This document shows, one piece after another, positions 1 to 14,890 of a stretch of DNA of 64,000 nt (its first letter is position 1; every line of letters starts with the position of its first letter). Where the stretch lies: positions 24,006,001 through 24,070,000 of the forward strand of contig CM049405.1 in the NCBI GenBank assembly GCA_026929865.2, in the 5' to 3' direction. Source of the stretch: Hyperoplus lanceolatus. Lineage: Eukaryota > Chordata > Actinopteri > Uranoscopiformes > Ammodytidae. Below the pieces are notes generated by a model that was not told the origin of the DNA, ran no database searches, and was given only the letters and a program-made list of their open reading frames with translations. Made by a program: the position numbers and the translations under genes.

Positions 1-2151
1 CACTCAAATATCACTTAACAGCCCTCACATACCATTCCTGTGCACACAGAGCTAACAACCATCGATCGGTGGATTCAGGTGCACTAAATCAAGCGTGGAA
101 CAATGAGGGTACTTGAGGAATAATAGCCTGCTGATCTTCAAAGTAGCTCAACAGTTTTGATTCCTCAGTCTATACTTTGCCTGTGTCACAACACCGGGAG
201 GCCTTGTGGGCAAAGTGAAGACAACCAGCTGGATCTGACCACCCGTAGAATCAACACAGAACCCATAAGAAGGGGATGAAAGAGGGGTTTAATCCCTTCC
301 ATTGAAGGATCGTTGACAACTCATACAAGGGTCTAAAGTGTGTGTTAGATGTGGGTAATGAGGGTAGGTTTTTATAACCCGACTTGGGTATTTCTTCATA
401 CGCAAACATTGTTCATGCACTTCAGAGCTGTCAGATAGAATCAGAATATCAAGGGGGTGAACATACAGGTATGAAAGACTTGTATAGCTCCGTGGGTGAG
501 GTGAGGTGTTCAATTCTCATTGGAATTATTTTCCAAAATCGTGCTGTAAAATTGTAGAGATTATTCACGAAAAACAGAACAATCTCTGATGAGCAGGGGC
601 TTTTAAATGGGGGGCTCATTGTGGCACAATTTATATAGTGCTTAGGGATAGCCTTATCAAATTGTCCTTGCACCTCTTTCTGATAGTTTTGTGCCTCTTT
701 TTTATAATTGTCAACTCTTTAAGCTTTTTTTGCATCTTGGCAATTTTTGGGTAGTAATTTTCTTAACTTATACTAGGTATATAACAACTGCTAAGTCACA
801 TTTCCCACTATCGACTTAAGGTTTTCAAGAGTCTTTACATAGCTCTCGTTACGGACATGGAGGTCAGCATGGGATTTAGTTGCATGATAGTAAGCAGCTG
901 AAAGGAGTTAGGCATACATATCAATCCAAGTCAAATATGTTGTTTAAATTTGATAAACTTTACAGACGTTCGGTTTAGATGAGGCGGGCTATGCTCTGGT
1001 TCTTATTTCACAATTACAAAATGTTCTGGATCCCCCCTAAAGTCTTCCAGAGAGGTCTTCAAGGAATAAAATCAGGCTCATTATCCAAATTATGAGTTCA
1101 TGTATTTAAATAGTTTTTAATTGGTTTTCAGTTATGTTTGGAATTTGACCTTTATTTTGATCAACAGTATGTTAATGTGCAAAATGGAGCGTAAATACAC
1201 ACATTTTGGGCGGTTGAGTTTGAGTGAGAAAGATTCTGAGTCAATTGAATATGACAGATTCGGTCACCGGATGCATTTTCTGTGAAATAAATGAAAGGTT
1301 ATCCTCAGTTTAGTCCATATGCCTTCTTCTGTGTTGACTATGTGAATAGTAGAATAGAGTGGCATATGGATGTATCTACGATCATCTGGTTTAAAGCCCC
1401 TTTCTTTTATGTTTGTCTCTTTCTATTCTTTTCTTACTGTCTCACTTTCTCTTTCACAGCTGTACTATCTTTAGAATCTCCTTTGAGAATGGGGATTCCA
1501 CATGTTTTGTCAAATCCATCAGCTTAGATTTAAATAAACATGAAAAGAGAGATTGCATTGAATTACAATTGCACCTAATTCACTTTCAAGCTTGAAAAAT
1601 GCATCCCTGACACTTTTAAGAAATGAGTCCAAAAATGTGCCCAAATATTAGTTGTATTGATTGGGATAGCATGTCACGCTTGTTGGCTTGTCATACTGCC
1701 CTTTCATGCATCTAAGAAAGATGTTTTCCTCTGATGTTTTTCCGACTATCCCCGGCGGTGACAGGCCCTGGATGCTGCCTTTCATTTGAAGGCAGGCAAA
1801 CTTCGGCAAACACGATGTGAGCGCCCCGGCTTGATTGATGACCTGTTCTTATTGATACAATCCCTCACATGTGGTTTGCCCATTGTAGCACATGTGGTCA
1901 ACCAATAAAGAACAGATCGAGGTTAGATGCAAAAACGGACATGTAGATTACAGGCTTTGGTTCCATGTTCTAAATCAACTCATTACATTGTCATTGGCTG
2001 GTGAAATGACTCCATATAGGACGGTTTTTAGCCTGTCATTATTGTTCCTCAGGGTTTTTTTCTAAATGGGTTTTCTGCCATGATTCATGATACCATTAGC
2101 TGGAACTAAGTGTATTTTCTCATGGAACGTTTAAGACGGATGGTTTTTGTT
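1..2151. other. Gene-free; possible conserved non-coding segment at about 1740-1930
   Basis: No coding exon is supported. At about 1740-1930 the sequence becomes GC-balanced and complex, with two identical CACATGTG E-boxes (1866-1873 and 1889-1896). That texture is typical of conserved non-coding DNA, but conservation cannot be judged from one sequence. Confidence 0.3.
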
Positions 2152-2575
2152 AAAGGTCACATTGTAAGCTCATTTCTGCTTCAAAATTTAAATATGATCT
2201 CTATAAGAAACATTTTTTTTATTGTTTTTGGGTACAAAACAAACCTTTATATTTCGCACAGTGCCGTTGCGGAATCTCCTCTTTTAAGCCTCTGTCTGAA
2301 ACACCCTGTTTTTGTCTCCTTAAGCCCCACCTTCCAAAAAAGCCTAGTCAGCTCTGATTGGCCCTGAATGTAACTGCCAGTTTAAATCTACCTGCCAGTT
2401 AGATTCAGGTGGAGGTAGTGCTAAGTTAGGTTGGTAATGGGGGGTGGGGGGTGGGGGGCTTCTCCATTTATGACGTCATTAGGCGATATCAATCTGATTG
2501 GAGTTTTTGAACACAGGTTTTAAGGAAGGTGGACGAGGAGAAAAAAAGAGAGGGGTGTTTATTCTCCTACTTCAT
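2152..2575 (-). repeat. Dispersed repeat family A, copy 1
   Basis: It shares blocks with copies at 11040, 14388, 29001 and 52260. The shared blocks are AAAGGTCAC, a cytosine-rich block around CTCTTTTAAGC, CTGATTGGCCCTGAAT, CTGCCAGTTAGATTCAGG, GGTGGA.GAG and TGTTTATTCTCC. This copy is nearly full length. It has no coding capacity and its class is unknown. Confidence 0.75.
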
Positions 2576-4489
2576 GATTTTGTAGCTTTAGCCTTCATTC
2601 CTAATTGCGGTCGTACTACCAGGTTGTCATATGTGACAGGAAAAAGCGCAGATGTCTTTTAATAACATTAATGATGGCTGCATTCCACTTCAGAGGAGAT
2701 CCTGGTATTGTCTGTATGCTGCCTGGCTGGAATAGCTTAGTCGGACATAGTCAATAGAACTGAGCTTACTTTAATGCCATTCGTTGCACCTGTGCTTTTC
2801 TTTATTTGACAAGTCATAAAGTTTGCGGTGGACAAGGACTGCTGCTGAGGTCTGTAAACAAAGCAGCGTTGCTTAAATAAGTTAATGGGGCAAGTTACAC
2901 AAGCAGTCTCATGATGACAGGTTTAAAAAAGGTTGTTGTGGAATTGAAAATGCATGGCAGTAAAATGATCACTCAAACTGTCATCCCAGTTTGCAATGCA
3001 ATATATGCAGTAAACTTTTTTTCAGGCTAACAATGGAGAGATGACATTTGTAAACCAATTACCAAGTGTTCTCTGCTGTACTTAGTGTGGTTGTATGCGC
3101 ACACAGTTTTCTTGTACAGTACAGTGACAATTGTTATTGACATTTAACATGCATTCACTTTTACCCCCATGAAAAATGTTGTTTAGACAACCTGGTTTGT
3201 TTAAATCCTGCAAAATGACAGATCTCATTGATTGCTTTTATATTGTAAATGATGGAAATGACTATCATTATGTTTGTAATAAATAGAACTCAACAAGTAC
3301 AACGTGAAATGACAATTATTTTAGTGGTGAAAACTACTCCGGTTTTACCTTCTTACAGATTTGTTAATCAATGGAATGGTTTAATGGAATTCTGCTAAAT
3401 AGCAGAGCATTGACTTGTTGTCATATCACTTGCATGAAAATCCACTGCATCATCGTTTAAACCATCAATTCATCCATACATACATAATAGCCATATTAGC
3501 ATATATATATATTTATATAGCTATGTCAGGAATAATAGTGAGCACATAATACAAATCCAAGAGGATGCCACCAACATTTGTATGAGAGGCTTTGGAATCC
3601 AGTATACTTGTCTAATATGAGTCCTGTCCTAGTGACCTGGTTTTGGGGGATCCATCCATTGTTCCCACTTTACACTGGAAGTCCTACATTTGACAACAGA
3701 CATCCGTCAATGACACTGCTTTTGTTTAGTTTTTAATTCAATATATTCAATGGCTCCGACAAAATCAATCCATCTCAAACAATAACCTGCTTTTGAAAAG
3801 CATCCATGGCATGTCGTTTTTCAGATCCACGCGTTAACTTCCCGGCAGAGTAAATTGCCGTGTTCTGACACGGGCCCAAGTCCTTGGCTTTGATCATGTT
3901 TAGCAATGCCTTATGTGGCCCGGGCTATGTTGAGAAATACTTTTATTTTACTGCGTTTTCATTCCTGCTTCATCATTCCGTCACGTAGTATTCATCTTTT
4001 CTTTGGAAGGGTTGTTGTTACATTGCCCTGCCCCAAAACAATTAAGAGAGTCTGACATAATTTTGACTCAACACGAAATCAGCAGGAATTATGAAATTGT
4101 TCCCCCTCGGTCAATGAAATACATAGAAATGAAGAGTCATCCATGCATTACGCAAACGTGTGGTGCCTGCTGGCTGCAAATCACCAATGCAAAAAGCGGG
4201 AATAAATAACTAAGGGTCATATATCTGTGGTGATGGAAATGAGGGAAACATGTCTGAATCCACCAGGCTTCTGCAGACCTGACACACGTGATGTAACCTG
4301 ATGTTCCTGACTCATCATAATAACTAGCTCTGTGTGATTGACGATTTTATAATCATATGTTGAGTCACACGTTGAAGACTGATAGCAGTTATTTGTTTGT
4401 ATGCCTGAAAGTGAAATGGACGGTGAATAATTGATTTAATAGTTTTGGATAATGGTTTGAATCAGATAATTTAATTAAGTTCCCATTTC
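2576..4489. other. Gene-free AT-rich stretch
   Basis: No splice-flanked coding frame, RNA gene or recognisable mobile element was seen. Confidence 0.5.
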
Positions 4490-5235
4490 AGAAAACAATG
4501 CAAGTCATAGTTTTGCATTGACTTTAAGACAAGACAATGCAGGCTAAAAACATGTGTTTATCAAACACTGGTAGTACATTTCAAGATTTGACTCTCTATT
4601 TTTCTTCCATAACATGTCTTCTTTCATGTACAAATAAAAGGTTTATAATGTACATTAAGGTGTTTATTTGACTGAACCTTGTCTGTTTGCGTCTGTATAT
4701 TTATTCTATCCAACCATCTTTAACGGCCATTATCTCAACATTAGATTTTTTCAATACTTTGAACAATAAATCTGAACTTCCAAAGCACTTGCATCAACTA
4801 AACTTTTCATAATCATTCTTAGCACTTTTCTGATCGTCATGAAAGGAGGATTTGTTTCACATGTTGTTCCAGTAATTGTCTAATATATGACACCTTTTGT
4901 ATCAATTTAAAACATGCAGAAGATGTTTTTTGAAGACCCTCAGAGTTAAATTATATTTTTGATTTATAACATTAAAAAGTGCTGTATCCAAAATGTGTCA
5001 TGTAAAAACCTTGGACTCTAATACGTTGTACAAATGAAATAAAGATTTTAATTTCTAGGTTTTGATGAAAAATGAAACATAATTTGCCTATTTATTCCAG
5101 CATTTCTGAACAATTTAAATGGAAAAATAAATGTTTTTAATGTAAGTTATCAACTGGCAAGGTTTCATGATTTCTATAAACTAAAAATGTTACCCTATTC
5201 ACCTGCAAAGCCTCACCTTAAGTTTTGACAATGAA
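4490..5235 (+). repeat. Diverged duplicate, copy 1 (partner 15770-16355)
   Basis: Many ordered matches to 15770-16355 in the same orientation: TGCAGGCTAAAA, CCATAACATGTCTTCTTTCAT, GTGTTTATTT, CATTATCTCAACATT, CTGTATCCAAAAT, AAATAAAG, and the end at a CACCTGCA block. It is AT-rich and non-coding. It may be an old interspersed repeat or a local duplication. Confidence 0.7.
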
Positions 5236-5471
5236 CTTCAGCTTTTTGGCATCGGCTTATTCATTTATGAGTGAAATATGTAATGCACGCTGATGTTGTC
5301 AACAATGGAATTTACTAGGTAACAAGGATGCCAATAAATAAATAAAAAAATGCGTATGTTGTCATATCTGTTGCTCTTTCTTGTTAATACTATCTTGTTT
5401 ATCTGCCAAGCAGTCTGGTTGTGAGCCAGTTGCTTGCATGTTCTCAGGAAAAGGATGGGCGGCAACCGTGC

Positions 5472-5511
<40 letters not shown>

Positions 5512-7024
5512 ACATGTATGCGTGTGTCTGAACCTGATGCATTACTGACAGGAGCGGGCCCTGGTGCAGCAGTGAGCCATTGTTTCCCTTGGCAGAGATT
5601 AGCGGCCCCCAGGGGCCCGTGCCACAAAGAGAGCTCTGTTAGCAACTAGAGTGCTTTATTGTACCCCAAATTACCCCCGTGGAGAGGGGAAAAAACAGCA
5701 TGGCAAATATCGAGCATGCATAATGTCAATGAGCAAAATGACAGCTGCTCAGTCCAGAAATTCCATGCTGTATGCTTCACAAATGTTATTATGTGCTCAT
5801 CTCTTTTGGAGGATCAGTGCCTGAAGAGATGTGACGGCAGTAAACACAATCCATTGTTGTATATAGAAAATGTAGTTGAAATATGTTTTTTTATTATTAT
5901 GGTGATAAGGTTTCTTATTAAATCCTTGTGACAGTTTTTCTTTGTTTCCACTTAAAGCCTTGTGTCGAGAGCCATTTAATTTTATTCCACCAGAAAAAAA
6001 AACAGAAACCACATTGTTTTGTGTGGCTTTACTCCCTCTCTTAAAAGCTTGTTCTGTTTCATCTAAAACATGGGTAGAACTTAACGTCCCCAAATTCCTC
6101 TAAGACGGCTCAAACCCTCTCCGAAAGACGAATGGGGTCACGTCCACAAAGAGCAATAATCTTCTTTTCTTCCAGCAGCCTACAAACAGGCCTGTCTATT
6201 GGCTTCATTGTCAATGTCCTGGAGGACTGGGGTTTTTAAACGTGTCAAGATCAAAAGGCTCGACTGACTAAGCACACTTTTTATTATTGTAGCGGCAACC
6301 CCATAAGCTTTTAATGTTGAAAATTATAGTCATTAAGTACAAGCTGTACAAGCCTTGGATCTCCACGGAGGCTTTGAGGAGTTTAACCACAAATCAGAAA
6401 AAAACAAGCCCATGGCGTAGATAAAGAGGGTTTGTATGTAAATATGAGCCCTTTGTACTCCTGGAGCGGCAAAGAAGAGCTCATTTTGTGGTGTCTCTTA
6501 TCGTCCCAGGCAGAGGGTTTTTAGGATTGATCACATTTGAACACGGTGTCTCTGGTAAGATTATGAGAATTAACAAGGAAGTGGGAGAGATATGTTTAAT
6601 AAGTCATGCCGCTTAGCTGAAATGGATCAAACGAGTGAGGCGTGACAGTAATCATTTTGGAATAGCTTGAATAACTTCCATCTACACTCTCAGTGCAAAC
6701 GTAAATAAACAGTTTGACACTCTGATCCAATATTTTCAGGTCCAATATTTTCTAGCGATATTAAGTGCTTCCTTCTCCCACCCTTCACATTACACATATT
6801 TAAAATGATAACAGATACATTGCTATTTTGTGAAAGCATAGTTTCAGTGAATGCCAAACATCCTTTGTGAGAGCATGCCACCATCTTACATTCAAACTAT
6901 GTGACATATTCACTCTTTTACCTGATATTAAGCATCTCATTTCTCAATTTGTGTCATGTTTCATGTTCAAAAAAGTTCACACAATGTTTGAATTGATTCA
7001 TTCAAAACACTGGAATATCTAGTT
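5236..7024. other. Gene-free stretch with unique sequence
   Basis: It holds a (TG)n tract at 5475-5507. Complex, GC-balanced sequence at about 5520-5760 and 6100-6560 may be non-coding conserved DNA. No coding exon is supported. Confidence 0.35.
5475..5507 (+). repeat. (TG)n microsatellite
   Basis: About 16 uninterrupted TG units. Confidence 0.95.
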
Positions 7025-8326
<1,302 letters not shown>

Positions 8327-8526
8327 AGATCAGTCTGGACCTTCTCCAATCAAAATACGGAGGAGCCCTGTCAAAAAAATGACTGGGCCAATCAGGGCCA
8401 GCGTTCAGACCTATCGTTTTTCCCTTGGTGGATGGCTGCTTATGAGTGGTTCATTTAGTTGTCGCTACGTTACATTTTTGACCAGCTCCTCCCCAAGGAA
8501 ATTGGAGGAAGTCCAGACTGATGATC
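8327..8526. mobile_element. Short inverted-repeat (MITE-like) element
   Basis: Arms AGATCAGTCTGGACC.TCTCC at 8327-8350 and the inverse complement ending CCAGACTGATGATCT at 8501-8526 enclose about 150 bp with no coding capacity. The superfamily is not determined. Confidence 0.5.
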
Positions 8527-10708
8527 TCTCGCAGCTCGCAAGAACCGGCTGGTCTCACCAGGCTAGTAATTTCTCTGTTTTGGTCTTCACAAACTCCTTT
8601 TGGAAATAGTAATTAACTTTGTCAGCAATGGTGCTGGTCAGGAAATGTGTAGTGGGTTGATCAGACCTTTTAGAGTTAAAATTAGTGTTAATTGAAAAAT
8701 ATAAATGAGTGCAGATCTCCGAAAGTATTTTTATTCTTCTTTTCAAAACCTTGATGCCAAGTTTCTGTGGCTTAAGGTAAGAAAACATAGACCTACTAGT
8801 GGCAAAGCAGTTATCGGTCATATCTTTCACTTTTGTTTTGGAAGCCAATGGGAACATATTTCAACTTAGTTCTAAGAACTTCCTCCATAGATTTAGGTTC
8901 AAATTAATAATTTTTAATAAATTTTTCTCAAGAATGAGCAAACATTAAGAGGGATCCTCAAGAGCTCTGTACTCAATAAATACACAGGAAATGACTAATC
9001 AGTGAACAGAAGTGTGATTGCACTTCAAGTGAATGTTAAATCACCGGCGGCTGGCTTCTTCTAATGAGACCAGCCATGCCACAGATTATAGGAGTCGCCT
9101 TTAATTGTTTTCACTTTCCCCGTGGCAGCAAGTCTTGCTCGGGCCAAGTGGCTTTTGATTTGTCCGTCTGAGCCTATTCCAGGAGATTTACCCTTTGAGT
9201 TTCTGGCCTTTCTTAGCTGGATCAAATAATCCATTTTGCTGCTAGTCTTGGAGACCAAAAGCTCCAGTTTGAAGAAGAGCTGACATTGATTAGCCTGCCG
9301 AGAGTGAACTGCTAGGGCAAATGGTTAAGCTGCCTCATATAAACTGACAACAACAAATACCTGATTTACCTGTTTACCTGTTTTTTAAGAGACATTAATT
9401 CATTAATAATACATACTAATGATACTTATTTTTCCACTGAAATTAAGTAATTTTTTCAATTGCACAATACGTTTCATTATCAAATTATCAAAATAAAAGA
9501 AGACAACTGGCTGTCAAGTTTTTCAGTTTCTGTTAAAGCCCTTCAGAAATATAGGTTTTGTATGTTATTGTATAGTATTTAATCACCGCTTGTGCGAAAG
9601 GACAAGGGGATCCAGGCCCAGACATCGTACTTGGCAATCTTAAACCTGGGAACTATAGGGAAGATATCTGGCCAGCAAACCTTAAAGCGCACTCTCTATT
9701 AAGGACACAACGCAAACTTGGCATTCAGCACATTCTCTTACCAGCTCCTTTAAAGCCACGGGTGTCAGGACATGTTACTCTCTCTGCTCGCTTTTTTACA
9801 AGATGAAGACAGCGTGCTTTTTCTGTCGAGCGGACCTTGACAACCTTATCTAAAAGGTTGCTTAAGTGCCCGGCATTAGAGAATGACTTACAGAAAGTTT
9901 TAAAAAACACACATTAAAACAAGCAGGAGGTGTAGGGGGGATGTCACAGAATGGAAGGGGGTCATTGTAAGCCTTACGGCAGCATTCCCAGTCCCACCAA
10001 CACCACCACGGGTTTGTGTAAGCCCCTTACTGATAATGCGCCTTACAGTCTGGCCCCCATGCTTTCCTCTTTGACTGACAAAGTCACTCATACCAGCGGA
10101 TTAGCAAGCTGCACAGGGGCCCTCCTCCACCCCCTGAATGGCAGGAGTTTGTCTGTGATGTGCCCAATGATGGACGTGCAAAGACATGTAGGTGCTAGTT
10201 CCACAAACACTCCACCTCTCTGTCCCTTTCATGCCTCCTACAACATCCCCCCTTCCATCCCATTCTTCCCTTGCTCCCTCCTATAACTACCTAGTTGCTA
10301 CATCTGCATTGAGTAGTATGAATCAGGTCACGGGTCTATCCTCCCCCTGCAGCAAACAAGAATGTCAAGATAATCTTCATAATCGTATTCCTAAAGCTGA
10401 TTGCTAACTTAAAACAAAGCTCATGAGGAAACATAATGCTACCCATCAAAAACAGGGAGACCTTTAAGTGAACCTCACTACGAAGTTACGAACACTGCTT
10501 ACATGCATTCCAACTGCATAAACACACAATTTAGGCTTTACCAAGTTAACCCTTATCCTTGGTTTGGGAGCCAGCCTCAGTTTGAGTGGTCCTCTGGGAA
10601 AGAAAGTAAGAGGGGTGCAGGTATAAGTATTGCCATGACATGGAACACCACTCGTGAATATAGTATTGCTAGAAGCCATGTGTTCAAGGTGGAGTCAGCT
10701 TTATTATG
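8527..10708. other. Gene-free stretch
   Basis: Complex non-coding sequence, for example at 9590-10150 where open frames occur on both strands without splice support. No recognisable element. Confidence 0.4.
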
Positions 10709-10800
10709 CTTGATAAAATCACTTTTTTTTTTCAAAATCGGTGAATATCTCCTCATGATTGGCTACCTATTAACACCTGATATTTTTCAGCTCACACAGT
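10709..10800 (+). mobile_element. MITE family B fragment
   Basis: It shares TCGGTGAATATCTCCTCA and the following CTACCT/TTAACAC blocks with 21469-21575 and with the complete palindromic copy at 63737-63975. Confidence 0.6.
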
Positions 10801-11039
10801 CCAGACAGTGAGCAGATCGTGAGGTTTCAACATGTAATGTGCAGATTACTGACTCATTGGAGTTTTTTTATTGCTGCAGGACTGGTGTTGTAATTTTTCT
10901 TTGTCTGATTACAAGGTGTTACTTGTAACTGTTGTTCATTGGGAGGGTGGGTGTAGGAGGGTTGATGAAGTGTTCAAGTAGCAATTTTTTACACTAAGAA
11001 ACAACTACATTTAACACAAAAAAGTTTTTATTTAAAAAA

Positions 11040-11360
11040 ATACCTTAATCTGAAGGTCACATTCTGGATTATTTCATATTCAAATGTGTAATGTGGATTT
11101 CTACTAGAAACTATTCTCATGTTTTAGTGTTCAAAACAACTTTATATTTCTCACAGTGCCATTGCTGAAACTCCTCTTGTCAGCGTCTGTCTCTCCTTGT
11201 GAAATCATAAGTGGAGCAAAGTATGGCTGGGTTTTTTGAACACAGGATTTCACAAAGATGGAGGTGGTCTAAAAGAGATAGGGTTGGTTTTTTCTCATCT
11301 TTGGGAGTTTCTCAAACTGGGGACCCATATTAATGTTCAAGAACCATAGACAAAGTGTAT
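11040..11360 (-). repeat. Dispersed repeat family A, copy 2
   Basis: It shares AAGGTCACATTCTGG, CTTTATATTTCTCACAGTGCC, CTGAAACTCCTCTTGTCAGC and TTTTTGAACACAGG blocks with copy 1. Its middle is shortened. Confidence 0.65.
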
Positions 11361-11929
11361 TGTTCATATTAGTTGACCTTTATATTGCTAATAAATTCTG
11401 TCACACTTCAGCCATAATTTTGTTTTTTTCATATGTCTATTTCCTGATTCTTAACACTCATGTCATTTCAGATCCTGCCACTCCCTCCTGCTCTGCTCTT
11501 AATTACATTCACCTGGTCTCCCCATTCTCACCTGCTCCCCATCAGCTAATCAGCCCCTCAGTATTTATTCCACCCCATTCCCCTCAGTCATTGCCAGATT
11601 GTCAGATGTCCTAGTGTCTATCCTAGCTCTTCAGCATTCCATATCATTTTGATCCTTCCTGCCTGTTCCCATTTTGACCTGTATTTTTGGACCTTGGACT
11701 TTCCCCTTTGCCTGCTCCCCTGGACTTGTTTGCCTCGCCGTTTACCTGGTTTGTCATCTTTTTCTCATTAAAAGCCTTTTTGTGAACCTGAACTGTTTCT
11801 ATGTGTCTTGCTACTGGGTTCTTGTCTGTCGTCTTTCCCGGAAACCTGACAAATTCAGCTCCTAGATGAATAATAGACCTACTACATAGTTGCTGAATGT
11901 GAAAACTAAAAATTAGCCATAGCCATACC
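11361..11929 (+). other. Pyrimidine-rich stretch, possible retroelement 3' end
   Basis: From about 11470 to 11870 the plus strand is C/T-rich, with an ATTAAAAG signal followed by TGTGAACCTGAACTG. Fish retroelement ends look like this, but I cannot assign a family and see no protein. Confidence 0.25.
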
Positions 11930-12960
11930 TTAAAGAACCTGGTCCAGGCTTCCTTAACATATGTCCGAACCACTTCAACTGGCTCCTTTCAACTCAAAGG
12001 AGGATCGGCACCTGCCTCAATTTCCTCATGAATGACTGAGCTTCTCACCCTTTCTCCATGGGAGACGCCAGCCACCCTCCTAAGAAATCCCATTTTGGCC
12101 ACTTGTCCCCGCGATCTCACACACTCCCGCTCCCCCTTTCCCACACTTCCACGCAATGTTGAAGAGACGTGTCATCCAAGAAAGCTTTCAGCATTTCTGG
12201 ACAAATCTCATCACCCCCCGGGGCTTTGCCACTGTGGAGTTGTTTGATTACCTCAGTGACTTCCACCAGGGAAATTGTTGATGATTCCCCATCATTGTCC
12301 AGCTCATCCTCCAACATAGAGAGCGTGTGAGTCGGGTTGAGGAGACCCTCAAAGTGTTCCTTCCACCGGCAGATTACCTCCACAGTACAGCATCCCATCC
12401 TTACTTTAAACAGCCTGGATGGTACCCCGCTTCCCCCTCCTGAGGTGCCAGATGGTCTTCCAGAAACATTTTTGTGCCGAACTGGAAGTCCTTCTCCATT
12501 TCTACACGGCTTCTCCGAACTTCTCCCACGCTCGCTGCTTTGCCTCTTTCGAGGCTGAGGCTGCAGCCCTTTGGGCCTGTTGGAACCTTGGTCTCCAGAG
12601 TCCCCCGGGATAACATCTCCCAGGATGACTCCGTCTTCAGTCAGAAGGCTACCATGACCACAAGGGTCTAAAGCCCCTTGAGGAACCTTAAACCTTGAGA
12701 CCACAGCTCCCCGCTGCAGCTTCAGCAATATAAGTTAAAACATCGCCCACTTGGGTTCAATGTCCCCAACCTCCATAGGGATACCGGAAAAACTGTGCAG
12801 GAGGTGTGAGTTGAAGATCTCTCAAACAGGGGCCTCCTACAGACATTCCCAGTTCACCCGCACCACCCGATTGGGCTTACCAGGTCTGTCCAAAGTCTTC
12901 TCCCACCCTTTGACCCAACTTTCTTGTGTTAATGCACGGCAAATCTTCATGTGAAAATCC
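11930..12960 (-). pseudogene. LINE retrotransposon reverse-transcriptase remnant, internally deleted
   Basis: Reading minus, from 12960 down, the frame has RWKEHFEGLLNPTHT, then EVTEVIKQLHSGKAPGGDEI and PEMLKAFLD. These match the N-terminal part of a fish LINE reverse transcriptase (KAPG.DEI.PE). At about 12165 the sequence jumps to the C-terminal region near 12130-11940 (fish LINE text encoding a leucine/arginine-rich RR.AG.SL.D-type tail), so the catalytic palm is missing. The clade (Rex, L2 or RTE type) is not settled. It is non-functional. Confidence 0.75.
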
Positions 12961-13822
12961 AACTGTGTTGTCGGCCCTCATCTCAAAAAGGAGTTGAACC
13001 ACTGACTAAATAATTTAGTTCAGAGCAAAATACTATTTACACTTGGCCATGATAAAAGTTGGTATTTATCACCTCTTGGCATCCAGTTCCTTTCAACAGG
13101 TGGGTTAAGGGGTGTACTGTGTGAATGAGAAGTTATTCCATGCATCTCTTGATAATTACACGTCTTATTTGATCCAAAGTGAATATTCTCTTTCACCCTG
13201 TCCTCCCACAGGTTGATACGTCCAGGACATGACCTCTAGGAGAATGTTGACATTGTTGTCTTGCTAGAATATTGATAGCTTATCAATTCTTCATCATATA
13301 TCTTTGAGGCAAGCAAAGTTAAATAATCGGAATCTGACTTGAAGTATTTTCTCTACTTTGACCCATGGAAAATGATGTGCTCATTCTGACCAACCAAAGG
13401 TTCCACCACTCATGGAAATAAGTGGTTCATTATAGTGAGTGCATGCAGAGACACTATACTGTCACTGCAATGAGAATCCATTGATACAAGCTATTACTAG
13501 CATTTTCTTCAGGTGTGACTAAGCAGCAGACGTCTGGGTTAAGAATATATGGCTGATGGCAAATGGGGAATACCTGTGTCTGGGGTCAAGAATGTGTCAG
13601 TGCAATGTTTGTTTCATTGTATGACCTTATAAGGCCTGCTTACCCAGTGGTGTTGCCGTTATGAGACGCAAGGTCCAGCCGACCTCCTGCATGCATGAGT
13701 TTTGAAATGACTGTCTGTGAGTTGTCAGCGTTGGTTTAATTGTTTCAAACCACTCCCTTTTGCCTGCTTACATTTTGCTTTAGTAAGTGAGTGTTTCCAC
13801 ATTGCAACCTCATCTGCTTTGC

Positions 13823-13860
<38 letters not shown>

Positions 13861-14387
13861 CCAGACAAACGTCTGAGGCCTTTCCTCAGCCAGCTGCTCC
13901 CAGCAATGAGGTGGATCACCTGTACACTGACTTACTCATTCACTCACACAAGCGCTTACACATCCACTATTTATATACACACATTCCAGATTGTCTGGCG
14001 ATGGGATTACAACTGGCTGTCTTCTTTCGATTCTCTGAGTCAAACCATGTGTTTGAGATGTTCAAAATGATCAAATCCCTGTTTACACTGTGTCGGAGAC
14101 AACCTGAAGTATACCCACTTTCTGTCAGTCTGCATTATCAACCACGTTTGTCACACTGACTTTTAACCGGGTGAATGCAAGGGACAATACAAATCAAAAA
14201 GATAGTGACAGGCTGGCTTTTAAATGTAAAATCCAATCTATGCACTGATATGATTTTACCTCTGCTGATAAAAAAAACTAATAATATAGCTATGGATGTT
14301 TAAATGTCATTTTCATGGTCAGTATTCAGAGATTCAGAAAGCTTTCAATTTGACTTCCAGACTTGAACTCAGGGGGAGTGAGACTTA
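12961..14387. other. Gene-free stretch with one (TG)n tract
   Basis: A (TG)n tract lies at 13826-13858. No gene or recognisable element elsewhere. Confidence 0.45.
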
Positions 14388-14890
14388 GGGGTCACATATT
14401 ATTCAAAATGCACTTTTTCGTGGTTTTTCAACATTGATATGATTCCCTGGTGTGACTATATACTACCAAAGTATTAGAAAAAAACAACCCACTCTCTTTC
14501 TCCACCTCCACCTTTCTTAAAAGAACCCTTAAAGGCCTACTTCACCGGTTGGAATTTGAAGGTGTATTGAACTCGGAGATCCTATGAAGTATACATGTGC
14601 AATTTTTTTTCAAATCGGATCATCCTAGCCTGAGAAAAGGCAGAAAGTGTTTTATGGTCTCACTGTCTAACCCTATATTTAGGGTTAGACAGTGCCCCCT
14701 CATTACCAACCTAACATAGCACTACCGCCACCTGTGATACGCACACCCACAGACATCCCTGAATCTAACTTTGAGTTAAATTCAAACCGGCATTAAGATT
14801 TGGGGCCAACCAGAGTAGACAGGGCTTTTTGAAAGCGGGGCTTAAGAGACAGACTCTAAAAAAGAGTGTTTCAGACAGAGGCTGATATGT
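14388..14890 (+). repeat. Dispersed repeat family A, copy 3, interrupted
   Basis: The left part (14388-14530) has GGTCACATATT and CTCCACCTCCACCTTTCTTA. The right part (14690-14890) has CATTACCAACCTAACATAGC, CATCCCTGAATCTAACT and GAGTGTTTCAGACAGAGGCT. About 160 bp of unrelated sequence lies between, so the copy has an insertion. Confidence 0.65.

Noticed and set aside
12337..12671. Plus-strand frames across the LINE remnant
   Set aside because: Shadows of the minus-strand reverse-transcriptase fragment.
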